A stretch of 42,587 nucleotides of DNA from an uncultured Bacillota bacterium (GCA_947649625.1 CANSSJ010000012.1:1-42587), one strand, 5' to 3'; positions 1 through 7,434 are shown, counted from the stretch's first letter. The notes: generated by a model not told the origin, from the sequence alone. Made by a program: numbers and translations.

Positions 1-856
1 CTAAGATTTCTTCGCTCATTTTGTCAATGACCTCCTTTATTATCCACGCGGGCGTGGACGCGCCCGCCGTGATGCCGACCATATCCACCTGAGGCAGTCG
101 GCTCAGATCCAATTCCTCTGCCCGTTCAATGAGTAGAACATTGGCACAGGATTCCCGGCAGATCTCTCCGAGCCGCCTGGTATTGGAACTCTGCCTGTCG
201 CCCACTACCACCATCAGGCCGCATTGGGCGGCAAGCTGGCGGGCCTCCTCCTGGCGTTTGGACGTCGCTCCACATATTGTATCAAAAAATTCTGCGTTTG
301 TACATAGTTTTTTTGCTTTTTTCACGCAATCTTCCCAAATTTTCTGTGTCGAGGTAGTTTGGGAAACAAAGGTAAGGGGCATTTCTGTGCGCTTTTCGTC
401 CTCTTTCAGCCATTTTTCCAGGCTTTCCGCTCCGGAAAGTATCACCGGAGCTTCACACCATCCGGCGATGGCCAGCACCTCCGGATGGTCGGTCGCCCCC
501 ACGATCACGGGCCGGCGGCCCCGTTTTTCCGCCTCTGCCACGATTTTGTGGATGCGGGTGACGTTGGGACAGGTGGCGTCGAACACGGTAATCCCCCGGC
601 GGGCAAAGCCCTCATAGACGGCCCGGCTCTCCCCGTGGGAGCGGATGATGACGGCACAGCCGTCGGGCACCTCCTCCGGGCTGTTCACCACCCGGAGGCC
701 CCGGCCGGCCAGCCGGCCGGTCACGTCCTTGTTGTGGATCAGGGAGCCCAGCATGACGCAGAGGACGCCCTGGGCAGCCTTCTCCTCCGCCAGCTCCACC
801 GCCCGGCGGACTCCGTAGCAAAAGCCGGCGGACCGGGCCAGGATCACCTGTCTCAT
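1..856 (-). CDS. ispH: 4-hydroxy-3-methylbut-2-enyl diphosphate reductase (IspH), 3' end beyond the window
   Basis: IspH is the 4Fe-4S enzyme that makes IPP and DMAPP in the last step of the MEP isoprenoid pathway. Reading from ATG at 856, the frame stays open to the left edge (285 codons visible). Visible IspH marks are AGFCYGVRRA with the first cluster cysteine (Cys13), SHGE, DATCPNV with the second cysteine, GATDHPEV, the third cysteine in DTICGAT, and SSNTRRL near the C-terminus. A normal IspH ends near residue 280. Here the frame continues past residue 280 with MSEEIL, so a fusion to ribosomal protein S1 domains, known in Clostridia, is possible but cannot be seen. The start overlaps the plsC stop (ATGA), so translation is probably coupled. 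Confidence 0.95.
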   Translation of the reverse strand, partial: MRQVILARSAGFCYGVRRAVELAEEKAAQGVLCVMLGSLIHNKDVTGRLAGRGLRVVNSPEEVPDGCAVIIRSHGESRAVYEGFARRGITVFDATCPNVTRIHKIVAEAEKRGRRPVIVGATDHPEVLAIAGWCEAPVILSGAESLEKWLKEDEKRTEMPLTFVSQTTSTQKIWEDCVKKAKKLCTNAEFFDTICGATSKRQEEARQLAAQCGLMVVVGDRQSSNTRRLGEICRESCANVLLIERAEELDLSRLPQVDMVGITAGASTPAWIIKEVIDKMSEEIL

Positions 857-1515
857 CCCACGCCCTCCCCCAGGGCCTGCACCCGGTCCATCAGGTCCTG
901 GGCCATGACCTGGAGCTCCTCGTTGGAAGGCTTCCGGCCCTCATACTCCGGATAATAGGGTTCCCCGATTACCACAGTATTACGCCGGAACCGCTTTTTT
1001 TTCCGCTGTATGTACACCGGCAGCAGGGGCACCCCCGTCCGGGTGGCAAAGAGGGCGGCCCCCACCTTGGCCTGGACGTCCTCCCCCTCGTGGACCCGGG
1101 TGCCCTCGGGGAACATGAGCAGCTTGTCCCCCTCCTTGAGGAATTTCATGGCGGTTCGCACCGCTTTCACGTCGGTGGTGTCCCGGTCCACCCCGAACAC
1201 CCCCGCCTTGGACAGCAGCCAGCCGATAAAGGGCACCCGCATGATCTGCACCTTGGCCATAGCCCGCATGGGCCATTTGTAGCCGAAGGCGAAGACCACA
1301 TAGAAGGGATCGCCGGCGGTGGAGTGGTTGGGGCAGATCACCGCCGGGCCCTCCGGGATGTGATCTCTGCCCACCGCGTAAACCGGGTGGATCAGCCGGA
1401 AGTAAGGCCAGACGATGCAGTACAGCAGGTGGAAAAACCAGTCCATCCGCTTTTTCCGCTGCTCCGGCGTTTCTTTCGCTCTCTTCTCCGTTTTGACAGC
1501 TGTTTCTTCGCTCAC
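853..1515 (-). CDS. plsC: 1-acyl-sn-glycerol-3-phosphate acyltransferase (PlsC)
   Basis: This 220-residue PlsC-type enzyme transfers an acyl chain to the sn-2 position of lysophosphatidic acid to form phosphatidic acid at the inner membrane face. The catalytic motif NHSTAGD (residues 63-69, NHxxxxD) and the substrate-binding motif FPEGTR (135-140) are intact. A hydrophobic stretch at about residues 26-42 probably anchors it. The start is GTG at 1515, overlapping the cmk stop (GTGA), with AAAGGAG 11 bases upstream. The first 24 residues are charged and variable, so an internal ATG at residue 24 cannot be excluded. cmk-plsC-ispH is a familiar Clostridia order. Confidence 0.95.
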   Translation of the reverse strand: MSEETAVKTEKRAKETPEQRKKRMDWFFHLLYCIVWPYFRLIHPVYAVGRDHIPEGPAVICPNHSTAGDPFYVVFAFGYKWPMRAMAKVQIMRVPFIGWLLSKAGVFGVDRDTTDVKAVRTAMKFLKEGDKLLMFPEGTRVHEGEDVQAKVGAALFATRTGVPLLPVYIQRKKKRFRRNTVVIGEPYYPEYEGRKPSNEELQVMAQDLMDRVQALGEGVG

Positions 1516-2189
1516 GGGCCAATCTTCTCCTTTACCAGGGACAGCAGCGCCTCCAGGCTCTGGTCCAGATTCAGCTGGGTGGTGTCCAGCAGGACGGCGT
1601 CCGCCGCACGCTTCAGGGGGGCGATGGGACGGTGTTCATCCTTGTAGTCCCGTTCCTGGATGTCCCGCAGAACGGTGTCAAAATCCGCCTCCTGGCCCCG
1701 CTGCTCCAGTTCCAAAAGGCGGCGCTTTGCCCTCGCTTCCGGGGCAGCGGTGAGGAAAATCTTTACGTTGGCGTCGGGCAGCACCACCGTGCCGATGTCC
1801 CGGCCGTCCATGACCACACTGCCCTCCTGGGCCTGTTTTCGCTGGAAGTCCAGCAGGAAGGAGCGCACCGCCGGAATGGCGGAGGTCCTGGACGCCACGC
1901 CCGACACCCGATGCTCCCGGATGGCCTCGCTCACATCCTCCCCGGCCAGGTACATCCGCTGAACTCCGTCCGGGCCGTAGGCCATTTTTATGTCCAGCCC
2001 CTCCAGCAGGGCAGCCACCCCGGCCTCGTCCGCCGGGTCCGTCCCCGCCTCCAGAACCGCCAGGGCCACCGTGCGGTAAATCGCCCCGGTATCCACGTAC
2101 AAAAAGCCCAGCTTTTCCGCCAGCCGCCGGGCCAGGGTGCTCTTCCCCGCCCCGGCCGGGCCGTCGATGGCAACGCTTCTAAATTTCAT
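1512..2189 (-). CDS. cmk: Cytidylate kinase
   Basis: Cytidylate kinase phosphorylates CMP and dCMP with ATP in the cytoplasm, feeding nucleotide and phospholipid synthesis. The protein opens with AIDGPAGAGKST, the family's P-loop, followed by YVDTGAIYRTVAL. MDGRDIGTVVLPDA (NMP-binding region) and a basic lid segment ARAKRRLLE come later. Two in-frame ATGs lie at 2195 and 2189. The second is preferred because GGAG sits 8 bases before it but only 2 before the first. The length of 225 residues is normal. It begins an overlapping operon with plsC and ispH. Its upstream side borders a palindromic repeat pair, and no clear promoter was seen there. Confidence 0.96.
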   Translation of the reverse strand: MKFRSVAIDGPAGAGKSTLARRLAEKLGFLYVDTGAIYRTVALAVLEAGTDPADEAGVAALLEGLDIKMAYGPDGVQRMYLAGEDVSEAIREHRVSGVASRTSAIPAVRSFLLDFQRKQAQEGSVVMDGRDIGTVVLPDANVKIFLTAAPEARAKRRLLELEQRGQEADFDTVLRDIQERDYKDEHRPIAPLKRAADAVLLDTTQLNLDQSLEALLSLVKEKIGP

Positions 2190-2214
2190 GCTCATCGCTC
2201 CGTTCCTGCTTCAT

Positions 2215-2273
2215 AAGCCTCCCTTGTCAAAGGGAGGGGGACCGCCGCCGAAGGCGGTGGTGGAGGGATTCCG
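2215..2273 (+). repeat. Palindromic repeat unit, forward orientation (REPIN-like pair 1, left arm)
   Basis: The unit begins AAGCCTCCCTTG, folds as CTCCC/GGGAG around TTGTCAAA, continues into a second hairpin (CCGCC GAA GGCGG), and ends GGAGGGATTCCG. It faces a second unit of the same design at 2296-2345 in opposite orientation, with the GGATTC ends pointing at each other. A diverged relative is at 34302-34360. The G+C-rich hairpins could act in RNA as processing or termination signals between cmk and the XRE gene. Confidence 0.75.
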
Positions 2274-2295
2274 TTTTTGCAGGAGATTTTCGGTA

Positions 2296-2345
2296 GAATC
2301 CCCCCGCCACTTCGTGGCCCTCCCCCCTTTAGCAAGGGGGGCTTT
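2296..2345 (-). repeat. Palindromic repeat unit, reverse orientation (REPIN-like pair 1, right arm)
   Basis: By eye 49 of 50 bases match 34224-34273. On the minus strand it reads AAAGCCCCCCTTG, then AAAGGGGGG, a CCAC GAA GTGG hairpin, and ends GGGGGGATTC. This is the same design as the unit at 2215-2273 but with a different second hairpin. Its outer edge overlaps the stop codon of the XRE gene (2344-2346). Confidence 0.8.
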
Positions 2346-2562
2346 ATTCTCCTCGACCCAGGAGGTAGTCGGTAGTCACGCCGAAGAAATCGGCGAAGAA
2401 GTTCAGTGTCGTGGCTGGGACATTTACCTCTCCGTATTCATAGCTCTGATACTGACGGCTTGTAATTCCCATAATCTCAGCCATATCAGTCTGTTTAAGG
2501 CTCTTCCCTTGCCGCAGGGCTTTCAAGCGCTTCCCAAATTCTACTAATAATATTTTTTCCAA
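2344..2562 (-). CDS. Small XRE-family helix-turn-helix repressor
   Basis: This 72-residue protein is almost entirely one XRE/Cro-type HTH domain. FGKRLKALRQGKSLKQTDMAEIMGITSRQYQSYE spans helices 1-4 (no 20-residue run quoted elsewhere), and the C-terminus is FFGVTTDYLLGRGE, typical of small phage-like or mobile-element regulators. The start is TTG at 2562 with GAGGTG about 5 bases upstream; no ATG is available in the domain's N-terminal part. The gene diverges from the small gene at 2640, with a consensus promoter and two direct repeats between them, so it probably represses that gene and perhaps itself. Its stop codon overlaps a palindromic repeat. The target is inferred. Confidence 0.85.
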   Translation of the reverse strand: MEKILLVEFGKRLKALRQGKSLKQTDMAEIMGITSRQYQSYEYGEVNVPATTLNFFADFFGVTTDYLLGRGE

Positions 2563-2579
2563 AATATCACCTCAAACTC

Positions 2580-2608
2580 TTGACACTAAGAATTTCTTCG
2601 TATATAAT
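2580..2608 (+). promoter_or_regulatory. Consensus sigma-A promoter with direct-repeat operator candidate
   Basis: TTGACA (2580-2585), a 17-base spacer and TATAAT (2603-2608) match the consensus completely. The decamer-like repeats AATTTCTTCG (2591-2600) and AAATTCTTCG (2615-2624) flank the -10 element 24 bases apart. These are good candidates for binding of the divergent XRE protein; that role is inferred. Confidence 0.85.
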
Positions 2609-2639
2609 ACTAATAAATTCTTCGTGTGGAGGTATTATC

Positions 2640-2858
2640 ATGACCGACCTGATGCGCTGTATGTATGAGCATTATATCAGACCTCAAATCGAAAGCCAAC
2701 CGAAAGATGAAAGCGAAACGATGCAGCTTGACCTTCTGAATAACGAACTGGACCCCCAGCTGCAAAGGACACTCCAGAAAGTGCTGGCGCTTTACGCCGT
2801 TCAGGGCTTCCGCCTGGGTGTGCGCACCGGAGTTGCGCTGCAGGCTGATTTGAGTTAG
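2640..2858 (+). CDS. Small acidic protein, possibly DUF6809-like
   Basis: The product has 72 residues, starting MTDLMRCMYEHYI and ending YAVQGFRLGVRTGVALQADLS. The start at 2640 is set by GGAGG 7 bases upstream; a longer in-frame version from 2580 would begin inside the -35 box and is unlikely. It is predicted helical and cytoplasmic, with no signal peptide or membrane segment. The C-terminal F-x-L-G-x-R segment resembles DUF6809 proteins of gut Clostridia, by memory only. Its stop codon overlaps that of kptA, read from the other strand. It is driven by a near-perfect promoter next to an XRE gene. Function unknown. Confidence 0.7.
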   Translation: MTDLMRCMYEHYIRPQIESQPKDESETMQLDLLNNELDPQLQRTLQKVLALYAVQGFRLGVRTGVALQADLS

Positions 2859-3400
2859 TAAACAAAATATTTCGGCTCCACGTGCTCACACAGCCAAACG
2901 CCGTTCTCTGAGCGGTAGAAGGTCACCCCGTCCTCGGCCATCGCCGCCGCGTCGATGGTGATGACCACCGGGCTCCCGTGGCGCTTGCCTACCGCCATGG
3001 CAGTCTCGAAGTCCCCGGAGAGGTGGACATACTGCCGGCTCATCTTTCGGATGCCCTCCCTTTGGATGGACGGGAGGAAGCGGGAGGCCGTGCCGTGGTA
3101 CAGATATTGGGGCGGCTGCGTCTCTTTCAGCTCCACATCCACCGAAACGGAGTGGCCCTGGTTGGCCCGGATTTTGGAGTGGTCTTCATTGAAGGAGTAC
3201 CGCTGCTTGCTGTTCTCCCGGACAATGCGCTCCAGGGTGTCCATGTCGATTTTCCGACCGGTTCGGTTCACTCCGGCCAGCAGTTCCTTCACGTCCGCCC
3301 AGCCGTGCTCATCCAGGGATATCCCCGCCGCAGCCGGGTCGTGGCGCAGGACCAGACTCAAAAATCGACCCAGCTTTACATCAGAATTACTTTGATTCAT
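2855..3400 (-). CDS. kptA: RNA 2'-phosphotransferase (Tpt1/KptA family)
   Basis: Tpt1/KptA enzymes remove a 2'-phosphate from an RNA splice junction by transferring it to NAD+, giving ADP-ribose 1''-2'' cyclic phosphate. The bacterial substrate is unclear because bacteria lack the eukaryotic tRNA splicing route. The 181-residue protein has the family's order of motifs: LGRFLSLVLRHDP, GWADVKELL, RYSFNEDHSKIRANQGHS, YHGTASRF, RQYVHLSGD and FYRSENGVWLCEHVEPKYF. GGAGGAAACG precedes ATG at 3400. The gene overlaps the upstream flavoprotein gene by 14 bases, so they are probably co-transcribed, and it converges with the small gene on the plus strand. Confidence 0.93.
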   Translation of the reverse strand: MNQSNSDVKLGRFLSLVLRHDPAAAGISLDEHGWADVKELLAGVNRTGRKIDMDTLERIVRENSKQRYSFNEDHSKIRANQGHSVSVDVELKETQPPQYLYHGTASRFLPSIQREGIRKMSRQYVHLSGDFETAMAVGKRHGSPVVITIDAAAMAEDGVTFYRSENGVWLCEHVEPKYFVY

Positions 3401-4658
3401 CGTTTCCTCCTAAATATGCCGTCGCGCCCTCCCCGGCGGCGCGGCCAGTGGCCCAGGCGATCTGGAGGTTAAAGCCGCCGGTGTAGGCGTCCACATCCAG
3501 CAGCTCCCCGGCGAAGAACAGGCCGGGGACCTTCTTGCTCATCATGGTCTTGGGGTCCACCTCGGACACCTTCACCCCGCCGGAGGTGATAATGGCCTCC
3601 TCAATGGGCCGGGGGCCGGACACCGAAACCGTAAAACTCTTGAACAGCTCCAGCAGGCGCCGGCGCTCCCCCTTTGTCAGGTCGTGGGCCTTTTTATTTC
3701 CCGGGATACCGGCCCGCTCCAGCAGGACGGGCGCCAGCTGCCGGGGGGCCAGAGCCCCCAGAAGGTTATCCATGTCCTTGTTGGCCCCGGCGGTCAGCTC
3801 CCGCACCAGACGGGCGTCCAGGGTGGGCTCATCCAGGGCGGGCTTTAAGTCGATAGCGCAGGTGTAGCTGTCTCGGTCAAAATCCCGCATGTGGGCGCTG
3901 GCCGACAGCACCAGCGGCCCGGACAGGCCGAAGTGGGTGAACAGCAGCTCCCCCTGCTCCCGGTAGACCGTCTTTTTTTTGCTGTTTTTTACCGTCAGTG
4001 TGACATTTTTCAGGGCCAGGCCCTGCATCTGGGCACAGAAAGGGTCGGGTGACTCCAGGGGCACCAGGGACGGCTTCGGGTCCACGATGGTGTGACCCAG
4101 CCCCTCAGCAATCCACAGGCCGTCCCCGGTGGAACCGGTGGCGGGATAAGACAGCCCGCCGGTGGCAAGGATTACCGCCTTGCAGGGGATGCCGGTGAGG
4201 GCCCTCCCCTCCCCCATCTCCACGGCACACACCGCGCCGTCCCGGAGGCAGATATTGGACACCCGCCCGTTTACAACCGGAACCCGCAGCCGCTTCAGTT
4301 CAAAAAACGTGGCGTCGATGATGTCTGCGGATTTGTCAGAGGCAGGGAACACCCGGTTCCCCCGCTCCACTTTCAGTTTTACGCCCAGTGACTCAAAAAA
4401 CTCCTCCACCAAGGCCGGGGGCGTGTGCTCCAGGGTGCTGTAAAGGAATTTCCCATTGCGGGGAACGGCCGCCTGGACCTCCTCGGGAGAGCAGTGGTTG
4501 GTGACGTTGCACCGGCCCTTGCCGGTGATGTACAGCTTGCGGCCCACCTTCTGATTGCGCTCAATCAGAGTGACGGACGCCCCCTGCCGGGCGGCGCAGA
4601 TGGCCGCCATCATGCCGGCGGCCCCGCCGCCCACTACCACGATATCGGGCCAGCTCAT
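3387..4658 (-). CDS. HI0933/BaiN-family FAD-dependent oxidoreductase
   Basis: This 423-residue flavoprotein has the N-terminal FAD-binding GxGxxG motif (VVGGGAAGMMAA, residues 8-19), the family signature GRKLYITGKGRCNVTN (about 40-55), a central FTHFGLSGPLVL segment, and a C-terminal FFAGELLDVDAYTGGFNLQIA that closes the FAD site. Members are often annotated NAD(P)/FAD-dependent oxidoreductase or aminoacetone oxidase; no substrate is firmly established. Its ATG overlaps the stop of the RpiR gene (ATGA), so regulator, flavoprotein and kptA look like one operon. It is cytoplasmic, with no signal peptide. Confidence 0.93.
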   Translation of the reverse strand: MSWPDIVVVGGGAAGMMAAICAARQGASVTLIERNQKVGRKLYITGKGRCNVTNHCSPEEVQAAVPRNGKFLYSTLEHTPPALVEEFFESLGVKLKVERGNRVFPASDKSADIIDATFFELKRLRVPVVNGRVSNICLRDGAVCAVEMGEGRALTGIPCKAVILATGGLSYPATGSTGDGLWIAEGLGHTIVDPKPSLVPLESPDPFCAQMQGLALKNVTLTVKNSKKKTVYREQGELLFTHFGLSGPLVLSASAHMRDFDRDSYTCAIDLKPALDEPTLDARLVRELTAGANKDMDNLLGALAPRQLAPVLLERAGIPGNKKAHDLTKGERRRLLELFKSFTVSVSGPRPIEEAIITSGGVKVSEVDPKTMMSKKVPGLFFAGELLDVDAYTGGFNLQIAWATGRAAGEGATAYLGGNDESK

Positions 4659-5518
4659 TCGGGCACCTTTTCATAGACGCCGTACTCCTCCCAGATCTCC
4701 TCCAGGGTGTGGAAAGTACGGGCCAGATCCTCGTTCTTCCGCTGGCTCACCGCCACCAGCAGGGCGTTGACCAGGGACAGCGGGGCCACCAAGGAGTCCA
4801 CAAAGGAGGCCATGTCGCTGCGGGCCATGAGCGTATATCGGGAGATGGGGGCCAGGGGGGAGGTCTCGCTGTCGGTGATGGCGACGGTGGTAGCCCCCCG
4901 GTCCCGGGCAAAACTGAGGGCCTGAACGGTTCGGCTGGAGTACCGGGGGAAGCTGATGCCGACGACCACATCTCCCTCCCCCACTCGGAGCAGGCTCTCG
5001 AAAATCTCGCTGGCGGTGTTGGCCGACACCAGCACCACGTTATCAAAAATCAGGTTGAAATAGAAATGGAGGAAGGAGGCGATGGCCGCCGAGGAACGCA
5101 CACCGATGATGTAAATTTTCCGGGCCGACACGATGGCGTCCACCGCCTTGTAAAAGCTGTCCCTGTCCAGCTCCTCCAGCGTCTGGCGAATCTTCTCCAC
5201 GTCCGACTGGAGCACCATAGACAGCAGGTCCTGGTCCCCAAGGCGGTCGTTGGTCACCTCGATGCGCTGGACGGTGGTCAGCCGGTTGCGGATCATCTTC
5301 TGCAGAGACCGCTGCATGTCCGGGTAGCCGTCGTAGCCCAGTTCAAAGGCGAAGCGGACCACAGTGGACTCACTCACCCCCACCCGCTGGCCCAGGCGGC
5401 TGGCCGTCATAAAGGCGGCCTTGTCGTAGGACTCCAGGATGAAGTTTGCGATCTTCCGCTGTCCCTTGGAAAAGGTGTGCATACTGTCCTGGATCACGGT
5501 TAAAATATCTCGGTTCAT
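4655..5518 (-). CDS. MurR/RpiR-family transcriptional regulator
   Basis: This is a sugar-phosphate-sensing regulator of about 287 residues. An N-terminal RpiR-type HTH (FSKGQRKIANFILES, then VGVSESTVVRFAFELGYDGYPDMQ) is followed by a SIS domain (IYIIGVRSSAAIASF, VVVGISFPRYSSRTV, TTVAITDSETSPLAPISRYTL). Start codons exist at 5581, 5557, 5554, 5527 and 5518. The last is chosen because GGGAGG lies 9 bases before it, whereas it directly abuts 5527. The effector is unknown; no sugar gene is adjacent. A promoter and a 16-bp inverted repeat upstream suggest autoregulation. Its partner genes are a flavoprotein and kptA, an unusual pairing. Confidence 0.92.
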   Translation of the reverse strand: MNRDILTVIQDSMHTFSKGQRKIANFILESYDKAAFMTASRLGQRVGVSESTVVRFAFELGYDGYPDMQRSLQKMIRNRLTTVQRIEVTNDRLGDQDLLSMVLQSDVEKIRQTLEELDRDSFYKAVDAIVSARKIYIIGVRSSAAIASFLHFYFNLIFDNVVLVSANTASEIFESLLRVGEGDVVVGISFPRYSSRTVQALSFARDRGATTVAITDSETSPLAPISRYTLMARSDMASFVDSLVAPLSLVNALLVAVSQRKNEDLARTFHTLEEIWEEYGVYEKVPE

Positions 5519-5552
5519 GGCTTCCATCCTCCCGGTGAAATCAGCATCTTTC

Positions 5553-5581
5553 ATCATACTCGTTTTCCGGGAGAAACGCAA
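5553..5581 (-). promoter_or_regulatory. Predicted promoter of the RpiR regulator operon
   Basis: On the minus strand TTGCGT (5581-5576), 17 bases and TATGAT (5558-5553) form a sigma-A-like promoter. The untranslated leader would be about 30 bases. The upstream edge touches the inverted repeat at 5581-5624. Confidence 0.65.
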
Positions 5582-5624
5582 GAGATTTTTGTGGGAGTTT
5601 CGTGTTTTTCCCGCAAAAATCTCT
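5581..5624. repeat. 16-bp inverted repeat between rluB and the RpiR gene
   Basis: AGAGATTTTTGTGGGA (5581-5596) pairs with TCCCGCAAAAATCTCT (5609-5624) except at one position, around a T-rich 12-base loop. It spans from the stop codon of the pseudouridine synthase gene to the -35 box of the regulator. It may be a terminator for rluB, an operator for the RpiR dimer, or both. Confidence 0.75.
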
Positions 5625-6346
5625 CAAGTATCGCTTAATGGCCCTGTAAGCTCCAATAGTTCTCCGCTGGTGAGATTTCGCCACTGACCTGCTTTCAGGC
5701 TCCGGTCCAGGGCCAGCGGCCCCTCCCGGATACGTTTCAGCCGCAGCACCTCCAGTCCGGCCTGGGCGCACATCCGCCGCACCTGCCGGTTTTTCCCCTG
5801 GTGGATGGTGATAGAGAGCTGATGGACCCCTCCACTGTCCCTCCCCCGGCGCACCCGGGCGGAGGCCAGCTGTTCCCCGTCCAGCGTCATAGGGGCGGAC
5901 AGAATGGACAGGGCCCTGTTTACGTTGCCCGTCACCCACACCAGATACTCCTTGTCCACCTCATGGCTGGGGTGGAGGAGTTGATGGGTGAGGGTGCCGT
6001 CGTCGGTGAGGAGAAGCAATCCCTCGGAGTCGGCGTCCAGCCGCCCCACCGGCCACACCCGCACACCGCAGCCGGATACTAAATCGGCCACCGTCTTTCG
6101 GCCCTTCTCATCGGACAGAGTGGTCACATACCCCCGAGGCTTGTTCAGCATGAGATAGGTCCGCCCGCCGCCAGGGGCCAGCGGCCGTCCATCCACCAGA
6201 ACGGCATCCCGGTCCAGGTCCGCCTTGTCCCCCAGATGGGCTTTCTCCCCGTTCACCGTCACCCGCCCGGCAGCGATCCACCCTTCCGCCGCCCGCCGGG
6301 AGGCCAGCCCACAGGCGGAGATCAGTTTTTGAAGACGTTCCTCCAT
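5624..6346 (-). CDS. rluB: 23S rRNA pseudouridine synthase, RsuA/RluB family
   Basis: The enzyme isomerises uridine in large-subunit rRNA; RluB-type members act near the peptidyl transferase centre. The 240-residue protein has an N-terminal S4 RNA-binding domain (MEERLQKLISACGLASRRAAE onward, about 1-48), YLMLNKPRGYVTT (64-76), and the catalytic motif PVGRLDADSEGLLLLT with Asp104. The family's C-terminal GKNRQVRRM follows. The start at 6346 has GGAGG 10 bases upstream and overlaps the end of the carboxypeptidase gene by 25 bases. Assignment to RluB rather than RluE/F rests on general similarity and Firmicutes context; the exact target base is not shown. Confidence 0.92.
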   Translation of the reverse strand: MEERLQKLISACGLASRRAAEGWIAAGRVTVNGEKAHLGDKADLDRDAVLVDGRPLAPGGGRTYLMLNKPRGYVTTLSDEKGRKTVADLVSGCGVRVWPVGRLDADSEGLLLLTDDGTLTHQLLHPSHEVDKEYLVWVTGNVNRALSILSAPMTLDGEQLASARVRRGRDSGGVHQLSITIHQGKNRQVRRMCAQAGLEVLRLKRIREGPLALDRSLKAGQWRNLTSGELLELTGPLSDT

Positions 6347-7434
6347 GGCCAGCCTCCTCTCTTCGGCGCTGAAATATCAGCAACATCCTGGCCTGCTGCC
6401 AGCGGCACCCTGACCAGTTCTTTAGAGTTTACATAATACACAATCTCCCCCGCCTGGGTCCCGGCAGACACCGGGGCAGTGAGGGCAGCCTCGGACAACT
6501 CCCAGGCCGCCTCCAGCTTCTCGCCGGAGGCCAAGGCGGCGCTCTGGTCCACGCCTGTCACAACAGGACAAACGGGGGACAGTCCGCCAGACACGGGCAG
6601 CTGCCCCACCCGCTCCCCCGCCCTGGACAAAGTCCTGGCCTCATAATGGGCAAAGCCCCAGTCAAAGAGGGCGGCATGGTCCGCCCAGTCACTGGGGGCG
6701 TTGAGGGTGACGCAGATCAAGGTCATGCCATCCCGCTTCGCGGCAGAGACCAGGGTGCGGCCCGCTTCCTTGGTATATCCCGTCTTCAGACCAATGCAGC
6801 CCTCATACCGCCACAGCAGCTTGTTGTGGTTGGTGAAGGTGCGGGTACCCAGGGTAATAGATTTGGTGGCGGCGATTTTGGCCAGCGCCTCGTTCTCCAG
6901 GCAGGCCCGGGCCAGGAGGGCCATGTCATAGGCGGTGGAGCGGTGGTTTTCCGCGTCCAGGCCGTTGGGGTTGGCGAAACTGGTGTCTGCCATACCCAGC
7001 TCCCGGGCCTTAACATTCATTTGGACAACAAAATCCTCCACCGTCTCGCCGCAGTGGCCGGCAATGGCCAGGGCGGCATCGTTACCCGACCGGAGGAGCA
7101 GGCCGTAGAGCAGGGCCTCCAGGGTGATCTCCTCCCCCGGCCGCAGATAGATGGAGGAGCCCTCCACCCCCGCCCACTGAGGGCGAACGGTGACCGTCTC
7201 CTCCAGGCCGTGCCCCGACTCCAGGGCCACTAGGGCCGTCATCAGCTTGGTGGTGCTGGCGATGAGGCGGGGGGTGCGGCCCTCCTTCTCATAGAGCACC
7301 CGCCCGGTACCGGCGTCCATCACCACAGCGCTGGCGGCGGAGATTTTAGGCGGGGCATCCCCCTCCGCCCGGACAGCGGGCAGAGTTGGCAACAACAGCG
7401 CCCCGGCCAGCAGAGCAGAAAAAAACCGCTTCAT
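6322..7434 (-). CDS. Serine-type D-Ala-D-Ala carboxypeptidase (DacF/DacB-like)
   Basis: This low-molecular-weight penicillin-binding protein trims the terminal D-Ala from peptidoglycan stem peptides outside the membrane. The 370-residue protein has a signal peptide (residues 1-23, cut after VRA) and the three catalytic motifs of peptidase S11: STTK (60-63, nucleophile Ser60), SGN (116-118) and KTG (217-219). A C-terminal beta-rich PBP5_C-like segment follows, but no clear amphipathic membrane anchor is seen, so it may be released or weakly attached. AAGGTGG precedes the ATG. It sits next to gerW in a sporulation-flavoured operon, so a role in spore cortex is plausible (inference). Confidence 0.94.
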   Translation of the reverse strand: MKRFFSALLAGALLLPTLPAVRAEGDAPPKISAASAVVMDAGTGRVLYEKEGRTPRLIASTTKLMTALVALESGHGLEETVTVRPQWAGVEGSSIYLRPGEEITLEALLYGLLLRSGNDAALAIAGHCGETVEDFVVQMNVKARELGMADTSFANPNGLDAENHRSTAYDMALLARACLENEALAKIAATKSITLGTRTFTNHNKLLWRYEGCIGLKTGYTKEAGRTLVSAAKRDGMTLICVTLNAPSDWADHAALFDWGFAHYEARTLSRAGERVGQLPVSGGLSPVCPVVTGVDQSAALASGEKLEAAWELSEAALTAPVSAGTQAGEIVYYVNSKELVRVPLAAGQDVADISAPKRGGWPWRNVFKN

